Shown here piece after piece: positions 31,282-43,801 of a DNA stretch of 64,000 nt (the stretch's first letter is position 1; each line of letters begins with the position of its first letter). The position numbers were made by a program, and so were the translations under genes. The stretch is from Nyssa sinensis (Eukaryota > Streptophyta > Magnoliopsida > Cornales > Nyssaceae), in assembly GCA_008638375.1 (NCBI GenBank), contig VIRR01000484.1:86511-150510 (forward strand), read 5' to 3'. Below the pieces are notes generated by a model. It was given only the letters and a program-made list of their open reading frames with translations, did not search any database and was not told the origin of the DNA.

Positions 31282-33657
31282 TGGCAGATGGCCCCTCAAC
31301 CTTAGTAAGGGGATCAGGGATACAAATGATAATCAAAGTAACAATCATGGCTCATCAGAACTATCAATGATCTGGACAAATCACAATCAAAGCTCGTCAA
31401 TGAGTCTCAAATAATCACAGAACGTACTCAATAAATGCTGAGTAACTACCTGATCATTCATACAAGAATATGATCAGACAATGAATCTCAATAAAAAAAT
31501 AGTGATGTCAAATCTGGTGGATGCTACTGCTACCCCTCTCTCGGGGCAAGAAAATTGCTACCCCTCTCCCGGGGCCTACCCCTCTCTCGGGGCAAATCTA
31601 CGCATCCAGATGGAGTTGTGACTAAGCACAAATCCCGCACTGATAAAATATCAAGATCAAGCTACTCCACGGACAAAAATGTAGAGCATAACTGGTTCAA
31701 GGCAACATTTGGCCTCTCTCGGCCCTACGTGCAACACATGTACGAAATCTCATGATCAGGATATAATATCATCAATAGATATGGCGATCAAGAGCAAGCT
31801 ACAACATCATGGCTAAGTTATTCCACTAGGAAGCAATATCACAAAATGGAATCAGAAAGAATCTGATATGATAAATAAGGGCACAAATGCGTTTAGAAAG
31901 AACTGTGACATGGCTAGGAATGTACTACATGCAGAGGTCGGGTATTACTTACCTTCTACTATCCCAAGTAAATCAAGTTATTCCCTTTTTCCTTTTGACA
32001 CTCATGTTATTCAGAAAATATACTCAGTCTATAGTTGTAATCAATCTATGCTAAGTATTTTATATGTCTCTCATGGCTTTAAGTATTTTATTTACTAATT
32101 TAGACCTCGTTATTGTGTTTGGAACATCGAATAAAATTAGTCTAGGCTTTTCCGAATCTCAATTTGGACTCCGAGATTGAAAATGGCAAAATAATCATTT
32201 ATACTTTTACGTGTCAGATTTTTCGAGACTTAATTTCACAAAGTGGATCCCATCATTGGATCCGGAATGCCCCAAAACCTTGGGTTACACTATCGTTTTA
32301 CTTAATTTGGGACATCAGGCTATTTTGTGAAATTACCTGAAATTATATAATTCTTCGTACTACATACTATATATTATATATATTTTAAATCAGATTATTC
32401 ACAAGATGGTTCAGTGGCTTAGTGACCATTCACTTGGCCTTAAGGTTCCCTTCTTGCACGCAGGTCAGTGTGTCGAACCCCATTAGCCGCGGTTCTCTCT
32501 TTCTTTCTTTCCTTTTTTATTTTTCTTCTTCACTTAAGCCAAACGACGGCATTTGGGTTACAGCAACCAAGGCTCCACCTCACGACTTTTCGGTCATCCC
32601 TTCCGGTGGTTCTTCCAGCACCGATCGCTGGAACAATGCTACACCTCACTGTTTCCTTAAGTTTTAACGTCCATTTTTTACTAATTTTTACACCAAACTA
32701 ACTCTAAATACATGAATACTTCATTTGGAATTAAATTAAGCTACTTTCAATAACATTTTTAACACCCATATGAGACATTTCTGGCCATATATCCTCCACT
32801 GTAAATGGCTATAAAATGGTCAAGAGATGACCATTTTGCCTGATTCAACTTGCAAAATTTCCCATAATTTATGGGCTTTTCGACCATGTAAGAGTTTTTG
32901 AGTTTACATGAGTTTGACAAAAAACCCAATTTTTTAAAACCAAGAGTCTTTATGGTTTCCTAGAGTTTTTCACCTCTCAAACACCTTGTTCACTTCTAAT
33001 CTCTTTTATTGTAATTATCTAACACATATAGGCAGTTATAAACATCAAAACAGATAATACGCCACAAGTTTTTAGAGAGAGAAAATTTTGGAAGTAAGAA
33101 TTTACCTTCCTTTACTTGATAAATCTTCTCTTTCTATCTAGCTTCAAATCTCTATATCCTCCAACAGCTTGCATGCATGGAGTTTTCCTTCTGTTGCTCT
33201 CCTCTTCCTCTTCTTCTTTTTCTGATTTTCCTCTATGCTTCGGCTTTCCTACCTTTTCTCTTTTCTTTCTTTCTTTTTTTCTTCCTTTCTATCTACACGT
33301 ATATGTATATATATATATATATATATATCTACCTCTCACTACCTTTTCTCTCTCTAGAATTTTCTGCCTACTTCATCTCTTTTTCTCCCTTGCATTAAAT
33401 GCCTTCACCAACTTCCCTTTCTCTCCCTTCTTTTACCACCTTCTGCATTCTTTTACAACATTCTTCGTTCCATTTCTTTTGTTGCATTCCTTTTATTTTA
33501 TTATTTTATTATCATTTATCATCATATGCTCACATAAATATAGATATATATATATATAAATATTTTTATTTTTATTTCTATTTATATATATATGTATGTT
33601 TAATACACCTATTTATATCTACTCATGTATACTTTCGCCGTAATTGTCGGGTTTACA
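31282..33657 (-). mobile_element. Diverged copy of the long-LTR family (copy F)
   Basis: The block at about 32100-32340 (cgaataaaattagtctagg; ctcaatttggactccgag; cattggatccggaatgcc) lines up with the same block of copy B (about 35455-35640). CCCCTCTC(C/T)CGGGGC is repeated three times near 31530-31590 and matches the cgccctctcggggc of copy B. A CT-rich tract at about 33190-33300 and a TTTACA end at 33657 fit the family layout. No target duplication could be matched, so both ends are approximate. Confidence 0.6.
32404..32485 (+). other. tRNA-like module in copy F
   Basis: gatggttcagtggcttag resembles a tRNA A-box region, and gtgtcgaacccc about 70 bp later resembles a B box. It is not a real tRNA gene, because no cloverleaf arms can be paired. 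A related module is duplicated in copy C (56420-56720). Confidence 0.45.
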
Positions 33658-34337
33658 GTATGACAACCCTCGAGTATTTAGAATTGTCTGTCATTAAAGT
33701 GTACATCAAATTTTATTTAAATAATAAATTAGTGTTTGATTCAAAGTTACATGTCATGGCCCCGTTCAAGTCAGGTCGGTTACAGTTTATCTCAGGTCGG
33801 AGTATTACAGCCACTAGGAGGAACTTTCTATTATGGAAAGCTGTAGAAATGGAACTAACTATGTTCGTCCCCCATTACATAAAAATCCAAAGGCTCATAA
33901 TAGTGACCAATTATTGAAGTGGTTGGTGTTGATAAGGTGTGAAATTGTGACATTTATCACATTTCCTTATGAATTCCTTTTTATCTTTTTGCATGTTAGA
34001 CTAATAATACCCTTGTGATAGAGTTTAGTGGGAAAAAATTATTCCTATGTTGTAATTTTCACATATGCCTTCGTGTATTTCCCCAAGGACATAATGGGCC
34101 TTTTCTGGGCTTAAACAATGTAGAAAAGGTTGGAAGAAGGACCTCCTATAAAGTTTTTCGTTCAGTAATGTATTTTGAGTTGTTCTCATCTGTAACCTTC
34201 TAGCCTGGACTTTATCTTTAGCAAGAAATTCTTTTTATAAATACTAAATGAAGTGTTCCATCTATTCCAGCTCTTCCCTTTGCTTTCTAATATATAGGAT
34301 CTCATTTGATATAGAAACCTCTTCTTGGAATACTATT
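33658..34337. other. Unassigned sequence between copies F and B
   Basis: No gene is recognised. It includes aggtcggttacagtttatctcaggtcgg, a short direct repeat, and ttataaatac at about 34236, a TATA-like string. It was continuous with the sequence right of 37219 before copy B inserted. Confidence 0.5.
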
Positions 34338-36794
34338 TGTCACGCCCCGAATTTCCCACGAACCCGGGGCGCGAGTAACGAGACAGAAAGTAAAATAAAT
34401 AAAAGGACAAAAGTAATTAAATTCAATAAACATGCATCCATCATCATCCATACATAAAGTAACATCGAATACATTGTTCATCAGTCATTCGGGCTTAAGC
34501 CCTTACATAACAAAATATAAGTCTCATGGATCACAATTACATCACGTGCTTCGCCCTCTCGGGGCATCACTAAGTCTCATGTGGCTGGAGGATCCTCATC
34601 TGAAAATGTTGCCCACGAATGGGTCAGCACAACTGCTGGTATGATGAAATGCTAATGCCAGAAATAAAGCTAAGGCGTGGCATGTGCAAAGTGTACATTT
34701 ATTTCTAAATGACATTCAAACATCGCAGTAATATATATATGAATGGTATGCATGACACACCCATGCACAACTCTATGCCACACCCATGTCTCATTTACGG
34801 GTACTCCCCGATGGCTCGAAGTACCAATGCAATGGCCAATTTTGGGTTTTTCACCACAGGATCTACACCCTCATAATGCAAAGCACCACGTGCTTACCCA
34901 CGCCGTGTTCTCAAAGGATTCATCATATGCCAATATGCCAATGCAATCTCAATGATACATGGTTTCCACAATATAGCATGCTCGAGACAATAATATATAA
35001 ATCACCTAACTGATTCCACATGCAATCATATCTCGTAAAATCAACATATACACATGTCGTGAGTCACATTCATCATTCACTAAATATTCATAAGGTACAA
35101 GTAACATGTAAGCATGTGAACAACCAATTCCAAATAAACGGTAAACACATTACAGATAAACACATACAGCATTCAGTCATTCACAAATATTCCTAACTTA
35201 ACTTCATTTCTAACACTAGCAAAACACCATACCTAATGGGTTGGTATCAACCCTAGAAGATCGAGCACTATATGTAACTGAACGGGCGGACGAAAATGTA
35301 GGAGATCAGATCGCCTCCTCCTGTCCTGTCAGTGTCCCTAAAAGTAGGAATTACAATTCAGTCCATTGTTGTTTGAATGTATGCTATTCATCAAATTTTA
35401 TGTCTTTAAATTCATAAGTTTCTATTCTGCTAAATTAAACTCTACCATTGGTTTTAGAACGTTTAAGAAAGTAAGTCTAGGTTTTCGTAGAACTCAATTC
35501 GGACACCGGGGTTCAAAAGGGCAAAACAGTCATTTTGCACTTTACGAGTGTTCTTACATTTCGTGACCTCTTTTCACAAATCGGACCCCACGGTTGAGTC
35601 CGGAATGTTCGAGATAATAAAATTCCACTATTTGTTTACCTAATTCGGAGTTCGTTTGACTGTGTTTCAATCTAGGGGCATTTTGGTAATTTTAAGGGTT
35701 ACTACGGGTCTTTTATTTTTCGGGACCCCGTCTCGTAAAACGGACCTCACCATTGGTCTCGGAATAGTCGAGATAGTCAAAATACACTAATGACTTGTCT
35801 CATTTGGACTCCGGGATGTTTTTGAATATTTAATTAATTAAATTAATTTAATTAAATAATTAATTAAATAATTTAATTAATATTTTATTAATAATTTAAT
35901 CAGGTGGGTCAAAGTGTAATTTCTAACAGTTGGGGGGTCAATTCGTAATTTCTGAAAGTTCAGGTTTAGGGTTCAAATTCAAAAGGTTCAAATTCAAAGG
36001 TTTAAATTCTAAAAGGTTCAAATTCATTTAATTTAAAACAATGGCTGACACGTGGCAGGGGCGACCCGTACCCGCCCGAACCAGACCCGGATCCGACCCG
36101 AGAACCGACCCAACACCCCACCTTCTTCCCCGATTTTCCGGCGAAGCAGCGGTAGGGTTCCGGCGCCTTCTCCGGCGCCGGCGACCGACCTCCGGCGTGT
36201 TTTCCCCATTTTCAAAATGCCATTCCCTTCCTTTTTTCACGTAGATCACATCCCCAACCCCCATTTCCCTCAAAACCCCCTCCATCTCCACGAAATAGAG
36301 GGTCAAACCCTCGGTCAACTCTCCGGCCACCCATTTTTCCCCCACTTTCCCCCACTGTTTTGAACCCAATTTAATCCCATTCACTTTCTGCACTTCATAG
36401 GGTTATTTTAGGATCATTTAAGGGAAGTTTTTCACATGAAATGATGAGGTTCAACCTCCATGGCCGAGACCTGCAACTAGGGATTTCTCCCTAGTTTCTC
36501 AACCATTCATTCTCATTCTTCTTGCAAATTAACCCCTACATTATGCTCTCTAAGACCCTATAATTCAAATCAATTAAAATGCTTAAAAAAAACTTGAAAC
36601 AGAAGTGACCCACTTACAATTCTTCTTGGCCGTTTCTCTCTCTAGCCGTGCCCACTTCCACCTTTCTGGTTCCTCCTCGAGCTTCCTCTCCTTCTTCACA
36701 GTCTAGAACTCTCTCTCTCTCTCTGTTTCTCTCTTCTTTCTCTTTCTTTCCTTCTCTTTTCTTCTCACCCGAGACACACCCTCATTTCTCTATA

Positions 36795-36826
<32 letters not shown>

Positions 36827-37219
36827 TCCAAGACCAACCACTCTCTGCCCACTTCTGCACTCCCCCACTCCCTGAATCCTACTCACACACTCAACCTCAC
36901 CCATACCCCTTTGAGTGTGTAACACTCAAAGCCACACACACACACAACCGGCCCACACACACATGCACACACTGTGCACTGTTATGTACATATATATATA
37001 TATATATATACACAAATAAATACATATATATATTCTCCAAATTTAAATATGCATATAATATATATATACATGCACATGTAGCATACACATAATTGTACAC
37101 ATACAATACACACATCACATTCTTAATAATGATAATAATAATAATAATAATAATAATTAATTAATTAACAATTGCAAGAATAAATAATAATAATAAAAAA
37201 AAAATTTCATGTTATAACA
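34338..37219 (-). mobile_element. Solo LTR of the long-LTR family (copy B), 2882 bp
   Basis: It starts TGTCACGCCCCGAATTTCCC, ends GTTATAACA, and is flanked by CTATT (34333-34337 and 37220-37224). It holds the palindrome GGGCTTAAGCCC at 34491-34502, the conserved block at 34755-34880, a CT-rich tract at 36660-36830 and CA/TA microsatellites at 36930-37080. There are no protein domains and no second LTR, so it is a solo LTR. It interrupts the decayed Tat element to its right. The short proline- and arginine-rich open frames at about 36030-36390 are not supported as genes. Confidence 0.85.
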
Positions 37220-37224
37220 CTATT

Positions 37225-40142
37225 TTTATAGTAATCTCATATTTGAGATTCATTAATGCCGCGAGATTTTCCAAAGCATCAGCCTTGGTATTTTTTGTTC
37301 GACCTACCTTTTCTATGTTGATTTCTTTAAAATTGGCCTTGAGACGATTTATTACCTCCACGTAATGTAACATTCTTTCGTCATAAACTGAAAAAGTTTC
37401 TAAAGACCTAATTTAAGACTGGCTAAGAATTTAAAAAGGCTTTGAGCTATGCTCTAAATTTCTTAGCCATCTTTAGTCCACAAATAAGGTCTTTATTTTT
37501 TTTTCATTATCCGATGCTCTCAAATCCAAATATATAATTTTCTCTATTATTAAGCCTTCTGGTGTTTAAAGTATTGCCCCGATCCCTACCCTGCGTTCAC
37601 TGGATGAACCATTAATGTTTAGGATCCAAATGACGACCTTTGAGATCTGGATGTGGTTCACTAATTGTGGGGCGAGGATCAGGGAGTTTTATGATAAAGT
37701 CTTCGATGGCTTGTGCTTTAATTGTTGGTTTGGGTATATAGTGGGTGTTGAACTCCTTAAGTTCCACCAACCATTTAGCTAAACATCTAGAAAGTTTTGG
37801 CTTGTGTAGTACTATCTTGAATGGTTCGACATTGGAACTATTATGGTGTGGGCTTGGAAATAAGGCCCAAGCTTCCTTATTGAGATAACTAGGGCATAGG
37901 CTAACTTTCCAAGCCTGGATACCTGGACTCTATGTTTAGGAGTGCTTTACTTATATAAAACACTGGGCTCTAGATTCCCTGTTCCTCTCTAATTAAGGAT
38001 ACACTTATAATGTTAGAAAAAACTGTTAAATACAAGTAGAGTTTCTCACTAGGAATGGGTTTTGATAGTAGTTCTAGGGATCCCAAGTAGTCCTTAGTTT
38101 TTGAAAGGCCAACTCGCACATGGGGTCCACTAGAGTGCTTTATTTCCTTTAAAGCCTTAGAAAATGGTAAACATTGATCCGTAGATTTGGAGATTAAATG
38201 ATTCAGACATGTAACCCATCTGTTCAAACTCTAGACTTTCTTCTTTGACTAGGGAATTTATATCTAGAAGAGCTTTAATTTGAGTTGGGTCTGGCTGGCT
38301 CAATCCCATGTTGAGAGATGATAAAACTTAAGGACTTTGCTTTGGACACTCCAAAGGTGCATTTGGATAGGTTGAGCTTCATCTTGTGCCTTTTCAAGAT
38401 ATTGATTGTTTGAGCTAGGTGTTTCTCTTGACCAACATGTCATCAACGTAAACCCACCCCTATCGTATTCCTGATCTAATTGTGGAATATTTTGTTCACC
38501 ATAAGTTGAAAGGCTGCCCCTACATTTTTCAATCCAAAAAGCATGACAAAGGGCAATCTCCATCTTCTTCTAATTTCGAGCTCAAGATTAGAGCTCTTGC
38601 TATAATTTCTATTTAGAACTTCCCTTTTTAGGGTGATAGCATGACACTCCCATGAGGTCGGTTGACAGTATTTAACTATAATATCTTTGTCTTCCAATAC
38701 ATAATTAAGCACTGATGATAAATAGAAATGATGACCTTTATTTTATCAATCCAAGGCCTTCTAATGATCACATTATAGGGGGTCTTAGCCTCTAAGGTCA
38801 TGAGCTTAGTAATAAGAGTTTTTTGCTCGTCCCTCTCTCCAATAGTGACAGGGTTTTGATCTTACCCACAGAGAAACTTAGCTTACTATTAAATCCTGTC
38901 ATCAAAGTGGTGGTTGAGAGTACTTCCTTGGGATCTATTTTTATTTCTATGAAAGGATAAAAAAATATAACATTGGGTGAGCTTCCAGTGTTAACCAAAA
39001 CTCTTCTTATCTCAAAATTGGAAACTTTTAACGTAATCACCTTAAAGAATCACTATATAAGATATGGATACCCATTAAATCTTGATAGGAAAAAAAAAAG
39101 ATATGTGGCATTAGCTTTTGCCTTTTCTCGATTGCATAAATAACCAAAGGGAAAGGTTTTGCCCTGGCCTACCATATATACCTTTTCTGAGCTTGGTTAG
39201 ATGAACTAGTCCTGGAATCATCTACATGGAAGACGTAAATTACTTGTTGAGGTCATATTTCAGGGTCTCGATTGTTAGTGTCCCTATCTCAAGGTCAGTA
39301 ATCCTAACATTTCTGAGGTAGGGAGTTTCCTCGATCTCTAAGTCTGACCTCTTCTTAAACAAACTTCCGAAGATTCCCTTTCTGAGTTAGACCTTCTATC
39401 TCTTATTTTAGGACTCGACATTTGTCAGTAGTGTGTCCATGATCTTTATGAAACTCACAATACTTATCTTTATTTATTCATTCTAGATCCCCTTTCATTC
39501 ATTTTGGCCATCGAAGGTCATCGTGGGACTAGATTTGATAAAGAATATGCCTCAGAGGAGCATTCAAGGGTGTAAAAGTATTAAATCATCTTGAAAGTGA
39601 ACTTTGCGGCACTTCCGATCTTGATCCTTTCCAATCTCCTTTGTCAAGACTACATCTCCTTTTGGTCTCTTTCGTATGGGGATTTCTTTTAATATGACTC
39701 GTCTTTTTTAAGCTTCTCCTTAGAGTCTTTCAAGGAGTTTTTTACGCCTTCAAGAGTAATATATTTTTGTACCTTCACCAAGAGCCTCATCCTATTAACA
39801 AGGGGTTTTTGATAAGGGAGTCTTTGAACCTTTCTAACTATAATCTAGATTTTAAGGCAGCTACCATGAATCTTCCTTTGCCGCCCTCCACCAAGGTTAA
39901 CTCATTGCTAAACCGAGAAATGTAGTCCCTTAGTGTCTCTCATTTACTTTGCTTCAGTGTTAGGAGGTAGTCAAGTCCATTTCTTAGCCTTCTTATCATA
40001 ATAAACCTATTTGCAAACTTCGTACTTAAGCATGTGAAAGAGGATATTACGTTCGGAGGTAACTAATGGAAATCATTCCAAGGCTGCCCCTTTAAGACTT
40101 GTGACAAAATCTCCAACAGCTACTAAATCCTTCATTTGGTTT
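37225..40142 (-). pseudogene. Decayed Tat-type gypsy fragment (Gypsy-2): RNase H to gag
   Basis: Fragments in element order from right to left are as follows. Gag lies at about 39250-40140 (matches to the CDFHKDRGHTTNTC and Gag-domain regions are visible but broken). Protease is at 38640-39250 (FEIRRVLVNTGSSPNVIFF, so DTG is changed to NTG). Part of RT is at 37960-38600 (MLFGLKNVGAAFQLMVNK), and RNase H at 37240-37960. Many stops and frameshifts occur. The N-terminal half of RT is missing (about 550 bp compared with Gypsy-1). The left end is cut by copy B, and no LTR or integrase is found. Confidence 0.85.
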
Positions 40143-40177
40143 AGAATGTAACACACACATGCACATACACAACTTCA

Positions 40178-40222
<45 letters not shown>

Positions 40223-40468
40223 GTAGAGACTAAGGACCAGACTTGTATTGCATGCAAATGCTACTGTATACACACACACACACACACATATATATATGAG
40301 CGAGAGGGATTGAGATAAGGGAGCTTGACAAATGGTCGTAGCAATCTCATGTTGGCCAATCCTTCATTTCCACACCATGCCTTCCATTATCTTTTCAATT
40401 ATCCACCAATTTAGCCTTCAATTATTAGATTTGTAGCGGAAGTTGGTAGAACATACCACTAACACATT

Positions 40469-40505
<37 letters not shown>

Positions 40506-40697
40506 TATGCTTTAGTACACTTGTGGTGTAAGTCCACCACACTTGACTTATTTCATCTTGATCACACATAATTGATTATGCCATCATTTTATTATGATGT
40601 CTCTCAATATCATCATACTTATACACAATTTAATTAAAATCATAGTGTTCAATTAAGTACACTTCTGCACTAATTCACTCAAAATTGTTTATGTTTT
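40143..40697. other. Microsatellite-rich spacer
   Basis: CA runs lie at about 40189-40220, 40271-40287 and 40485-40505 with adjoining TA runs. No gene is seen. Gypsy-2 similarity stops abruptly at about 40142. Confidence 0.7.
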
Positions 40698-41302
40698 TGA
40701 TGCTGCACTTTTCGACTCGCAATAAGTGATGGGCTCCGCAACCTGTAGAACACTCAGAAAGACGATCAGAGGACCACCGGATTGGCTTCGGCGGTAGCCG
40801 CTCCAATGCTTAAGTAAATGGAATTGAAAGACTGTATTGAAAGCCAAAGAATGAGCATGAAAATAAAGCGTACCTTTAGGGTTTAATTTATAGACCGTGG
40901 CCTTCCTAAGTTGATTAGGATTCGATGCCATGAATATAGGGATTTGATCATCGGAGATTGCAGTTACCTTGTAGTGTATTGCATAGAGATAACCATAGAT
41001 GGTAGTTCCCTTGTTGAAGACTGTTTCCTTGTTGAGGACTGCTTCCTTATTCCCTACTCGGCATCCGCTAAGGCAGTGACGAGGTCTGGAGTGTTGGTCT
41101 GGACCCTGTGATAAGTTCTGAGACTCTTGTCCGGATATATGTGCTCTGAAGGCTTATGTTTGGTCACTTCCAACCTTTTGTGCTGATCTGGATGCTTGAC
41201 CCTTCAGTCATTGGCTAAGTGGGAACCACATTGGCCGGGCATGAGTTGGATTATGGTCATACGTGTCAAGTGCTGATTGGCCTGCTCTTTTATGGTATAT
41301 CA
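40698..41302. mobile_element. Solo LTR of the Tat-type family, 605 bp
   Basis: It starts TGATGCTGCACTTT, ends ATGGTATATCA like the Gypsy-1 LTRs, and shares gatcagaggaccaccgg and gcggtagccgctcc with them. The duplication GTTTT flanks it (40693-40697 and 41303-41307). No primer site or polypurine tract adjoins it, so it is a solo LTR, not the missing 3' LTR of a neighbour. Confidence 0.9.
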
Positions 41303-41709
41303 GTTTTAATCCTTAATTAACACTAATTAAGATTGAATTCAATGGCTATTGCACACACATATGTCTTTGTCTCTAAATTCATAGTCCTCTATTTATCTCA
41401 AGTAAGTTGTTGTCCGTAGTTCATTAGAGCTACTTTTGAATAATAATCATCATTATTCATAATTACTCAATAATATTAGATCGGTGCATGTGTTACATAA
41501 ATGATAGTTAAAATTTGATTAAAGTCATATTATAATATAAAATAACTTAATGGGAGTAGGTTCACTTGATTTATTTTAAATAATTTCCAAATAACCTCTA
41601 CATTTTTCTGAAAAAAAAATAATTTTTGAATTATTTGAATATTTTTTCACTGCAACTTTGTTTGATATTTGGTATTGGCGAGATACTAAAATTAGATACA
41701 AGTAGATTA
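41303..41709. other. AT-rich spacer
   Basis: No gene or element is recognised. Confidence 0.6.
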
Positions 41710-41850
41710 AGTGCGGTGTCATTTGGTTCGGTGGTTTGTGACTGGCTTATTCGTTTTGGAAGTCCTTAATTGATTAATGAAACATTTTTATTCGTTTTGG
41801 AAGTCCTTAATTGATTAATGAAACGTTTGGCTACAATTTAAAACCGCACT
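41710..41850. mobile_element. Possible short MITE, 141 bp
   Basis: The ends are AGTGCGGT and ACCGCACT with TA on both sides. Inside, a 37-bp unit (ttattcgttttggaagtcct...) is repeated at 41747-41783 and 41788-41824. The terminal repeat is short, so this is a tentative call. Confidence 0.4.
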
Positions 41851-41966
41851 TATACACTACAATTTGATTTCCAATTGCACTTATGTATTACCCAGCTTTG
41901 CCCGTTAAGCAATGAAGATCAGTTTGAAAGTTGGAAGACTGCCCATATATTACGGTCATGTCCAGC

Positions 41967-42002
<36 letters not shown>

Positions 42003-42027
42003 GAATGTGTATTTAACTCGCCCTTTT

Positions 42028-42071
<44 letters not shown>

Positions 42072-42123
42072 TGTGTATTTAACTTGCCCTTTTTTTTTAG
42101 TTTTAGCGTACATGTATATTTAA

Positions 42124-42156
<33 letters not shown>

Positions 42157-42760
42157 GATTTAAATATTTCTTTTCAAGCCGCTTAACCATATGTTTTTTT
42201 TTTTTTTTTTTCCTTCTTCAGATCCTTTAACACAAACGGGCGCACGCACATGTTACTTTTTTTCTTCGGTCTGAAAGTTAGGTAATTATTTTTATTTAAA
42301 TTATATGATTTTAATATTGTACGATATAATTATTTATTTTTATTGTTATATATATATATATATTTATTAATTATATGTATTATATAATTTATTAATATAT
42401 CACACTGCTAATCAAAAATCGTATATTTAAAAATAAGAAAAACATTTTATATATTTTTTAAAAAATTAATCACTTATGAAATGCATATATCCAAATGTTT
42501 AATTGTTACTTTCACACAAATATTTAATCATATCATATACTTAATTCAAATAATATTTTTACACAATTCAACCAAATGAATAGTTAATATCTATATTTAT
42601 ATCTATATCTATTCTATTTATATATAAAAGTATGAATATTTTTTGTTTACAATTTACATTTTAGTATACTGCTTTACAATTTACACATAACCGGTCAATT
42701 ACAACTACATCTTCAAATGCCACTTTTATTCACTATATTAAACCAAGTTAGTAGAGTTTT
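41851..42760. repeat. TA and CA microsatellite region
   Basis: TA runs lie at about 41967-42002, 42030-42068 and 42350-42362, with CA at 42125-42142 and a poly-T run at 42195-42211. The remainder is AT-rich without a gene. Confidence 0.8.
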
Positions 42761-43638
42761 AGTCAGACTCTTAATTTTGAGTTGTAGTAGTATTTAATAT
42801 ATTTTGGATAGTCTTTATCCTAAATAAGAGTTGGGTAATTAATTATTAGTGAAATTATGAATCTTTATCTTAGTTGGAATAATATTATTAATTTGTATGA
42901 GATTAGAACTCTTCTTTGAGGCCTATACTCCTGATTGATGTGCTAGCGTCCTGTGTTGTTCTGTCTGTTTTGATCAATTGTTCCATTTAGATTGGTTCTA
43001 TTTTATTCTACTTAACTACATTAAGTGAATTTATAAAACTATGATTTTTGAAATCACTAAACTATCCATGTGATTTGTAAACAAGAACAGGTTTTGAAAT
43101 CACTATGTTACTCACTGGGCTTATTTAAGCTCATCCCATTATCCTAACATTTTTCAGGATTTATCTTAATTGGACTAGAAGGCACTATGATATGATGTGG
43201 ATAGGCCGAGTGGCATTCCAAGTAAAGGATCTGATGGTACTGATTTGTGGAGATGTGGACTCTTGTGGATTGAATTTGGTTATTCAGGTGAGTCATATGA
43301 TACGATTGACTTCATTGATATGCATTAGATGTATTGGGACATAGCTCATGGTAATGGTACTTTAAAGATGTTAGACGTACTCTGTGGTTAGAGTTATTAG
43401 CTGTTTGATTTTAGACTTGCTCTTTGGTACATACCTTGATGGTATTCATAAATGAGTTGCATTCCCGAGATGAAAAAGGTTTTAAATTTCGCTGCTCTGA
43501 CCCTACATTTGGAATGCAATTCATCGATAAGTTCAGAAGTTTGCCTTTGGTTAGTCACATTGTCGATCGGCAAACCGGCAAGGTGGCTAACTGGCATCAC
43601 GTCCTTGACATCCACGTAGGGTGGGGTTCGGGATGTGA
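42760..43638 (+). mobile_element. LTR-like end fragment, left boundary uncertain
   Basis: The right end reads gtggggttcgggatgtgaca, matching the TGTCACATCCCGA-type LTR terminus seen on the minus strand of many plant gypsy elements and resembling the end of copy A. It abuts the truncated 3' part of Gypsy-3 at 43639. The left end is a guess based on a change in composition. Confidence 0.4.
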
Positions 43639-43735
43639 CAAATACAAGGCTTTTAGGAGTCTGTACATTGAATGAAATGGACCAGACCTGTAGCCCTTGT
43701 AATGAATACAAGGCTTTTAGGGGTTTGTACATTGA
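43639..43735. repeat. Short version of the pol-3' tandem repeat
   Basis: tacaaggcttttagg(a/g)gt(c/t)tgtacattgaat occurs twice with atggaccagacctg between. It is related to the 20-unit array of Gypsy-1. Confidence 0.75.
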
Positions 43736-43801
43736 ATAAAAATATTCAGAGGTGAATAAAAAAATAACTCTTTATTGATAATATTTGCAGTGTTCGATGT
43801 T

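Noticed and set aside
32404..32485. A true tRNA gene
   Set aside because: It has box-like motifs only. Acceptor and anticodon stems cannot be paired.
36028..36393. Arg/Pro-rich open frames on both strands inside copy B
   Set aside because: Both strands are open over the same GC-rich stretch of an LTR. There is no known domain, and the frames are not kept in the other copies.
41940..42230. Tyr/Ile-rich open frames over TA runs (also near 11100, 33500 and 55050-55400)
   Set aside because: They are translations of TA microsatellites on both strands, without any other coding signal.
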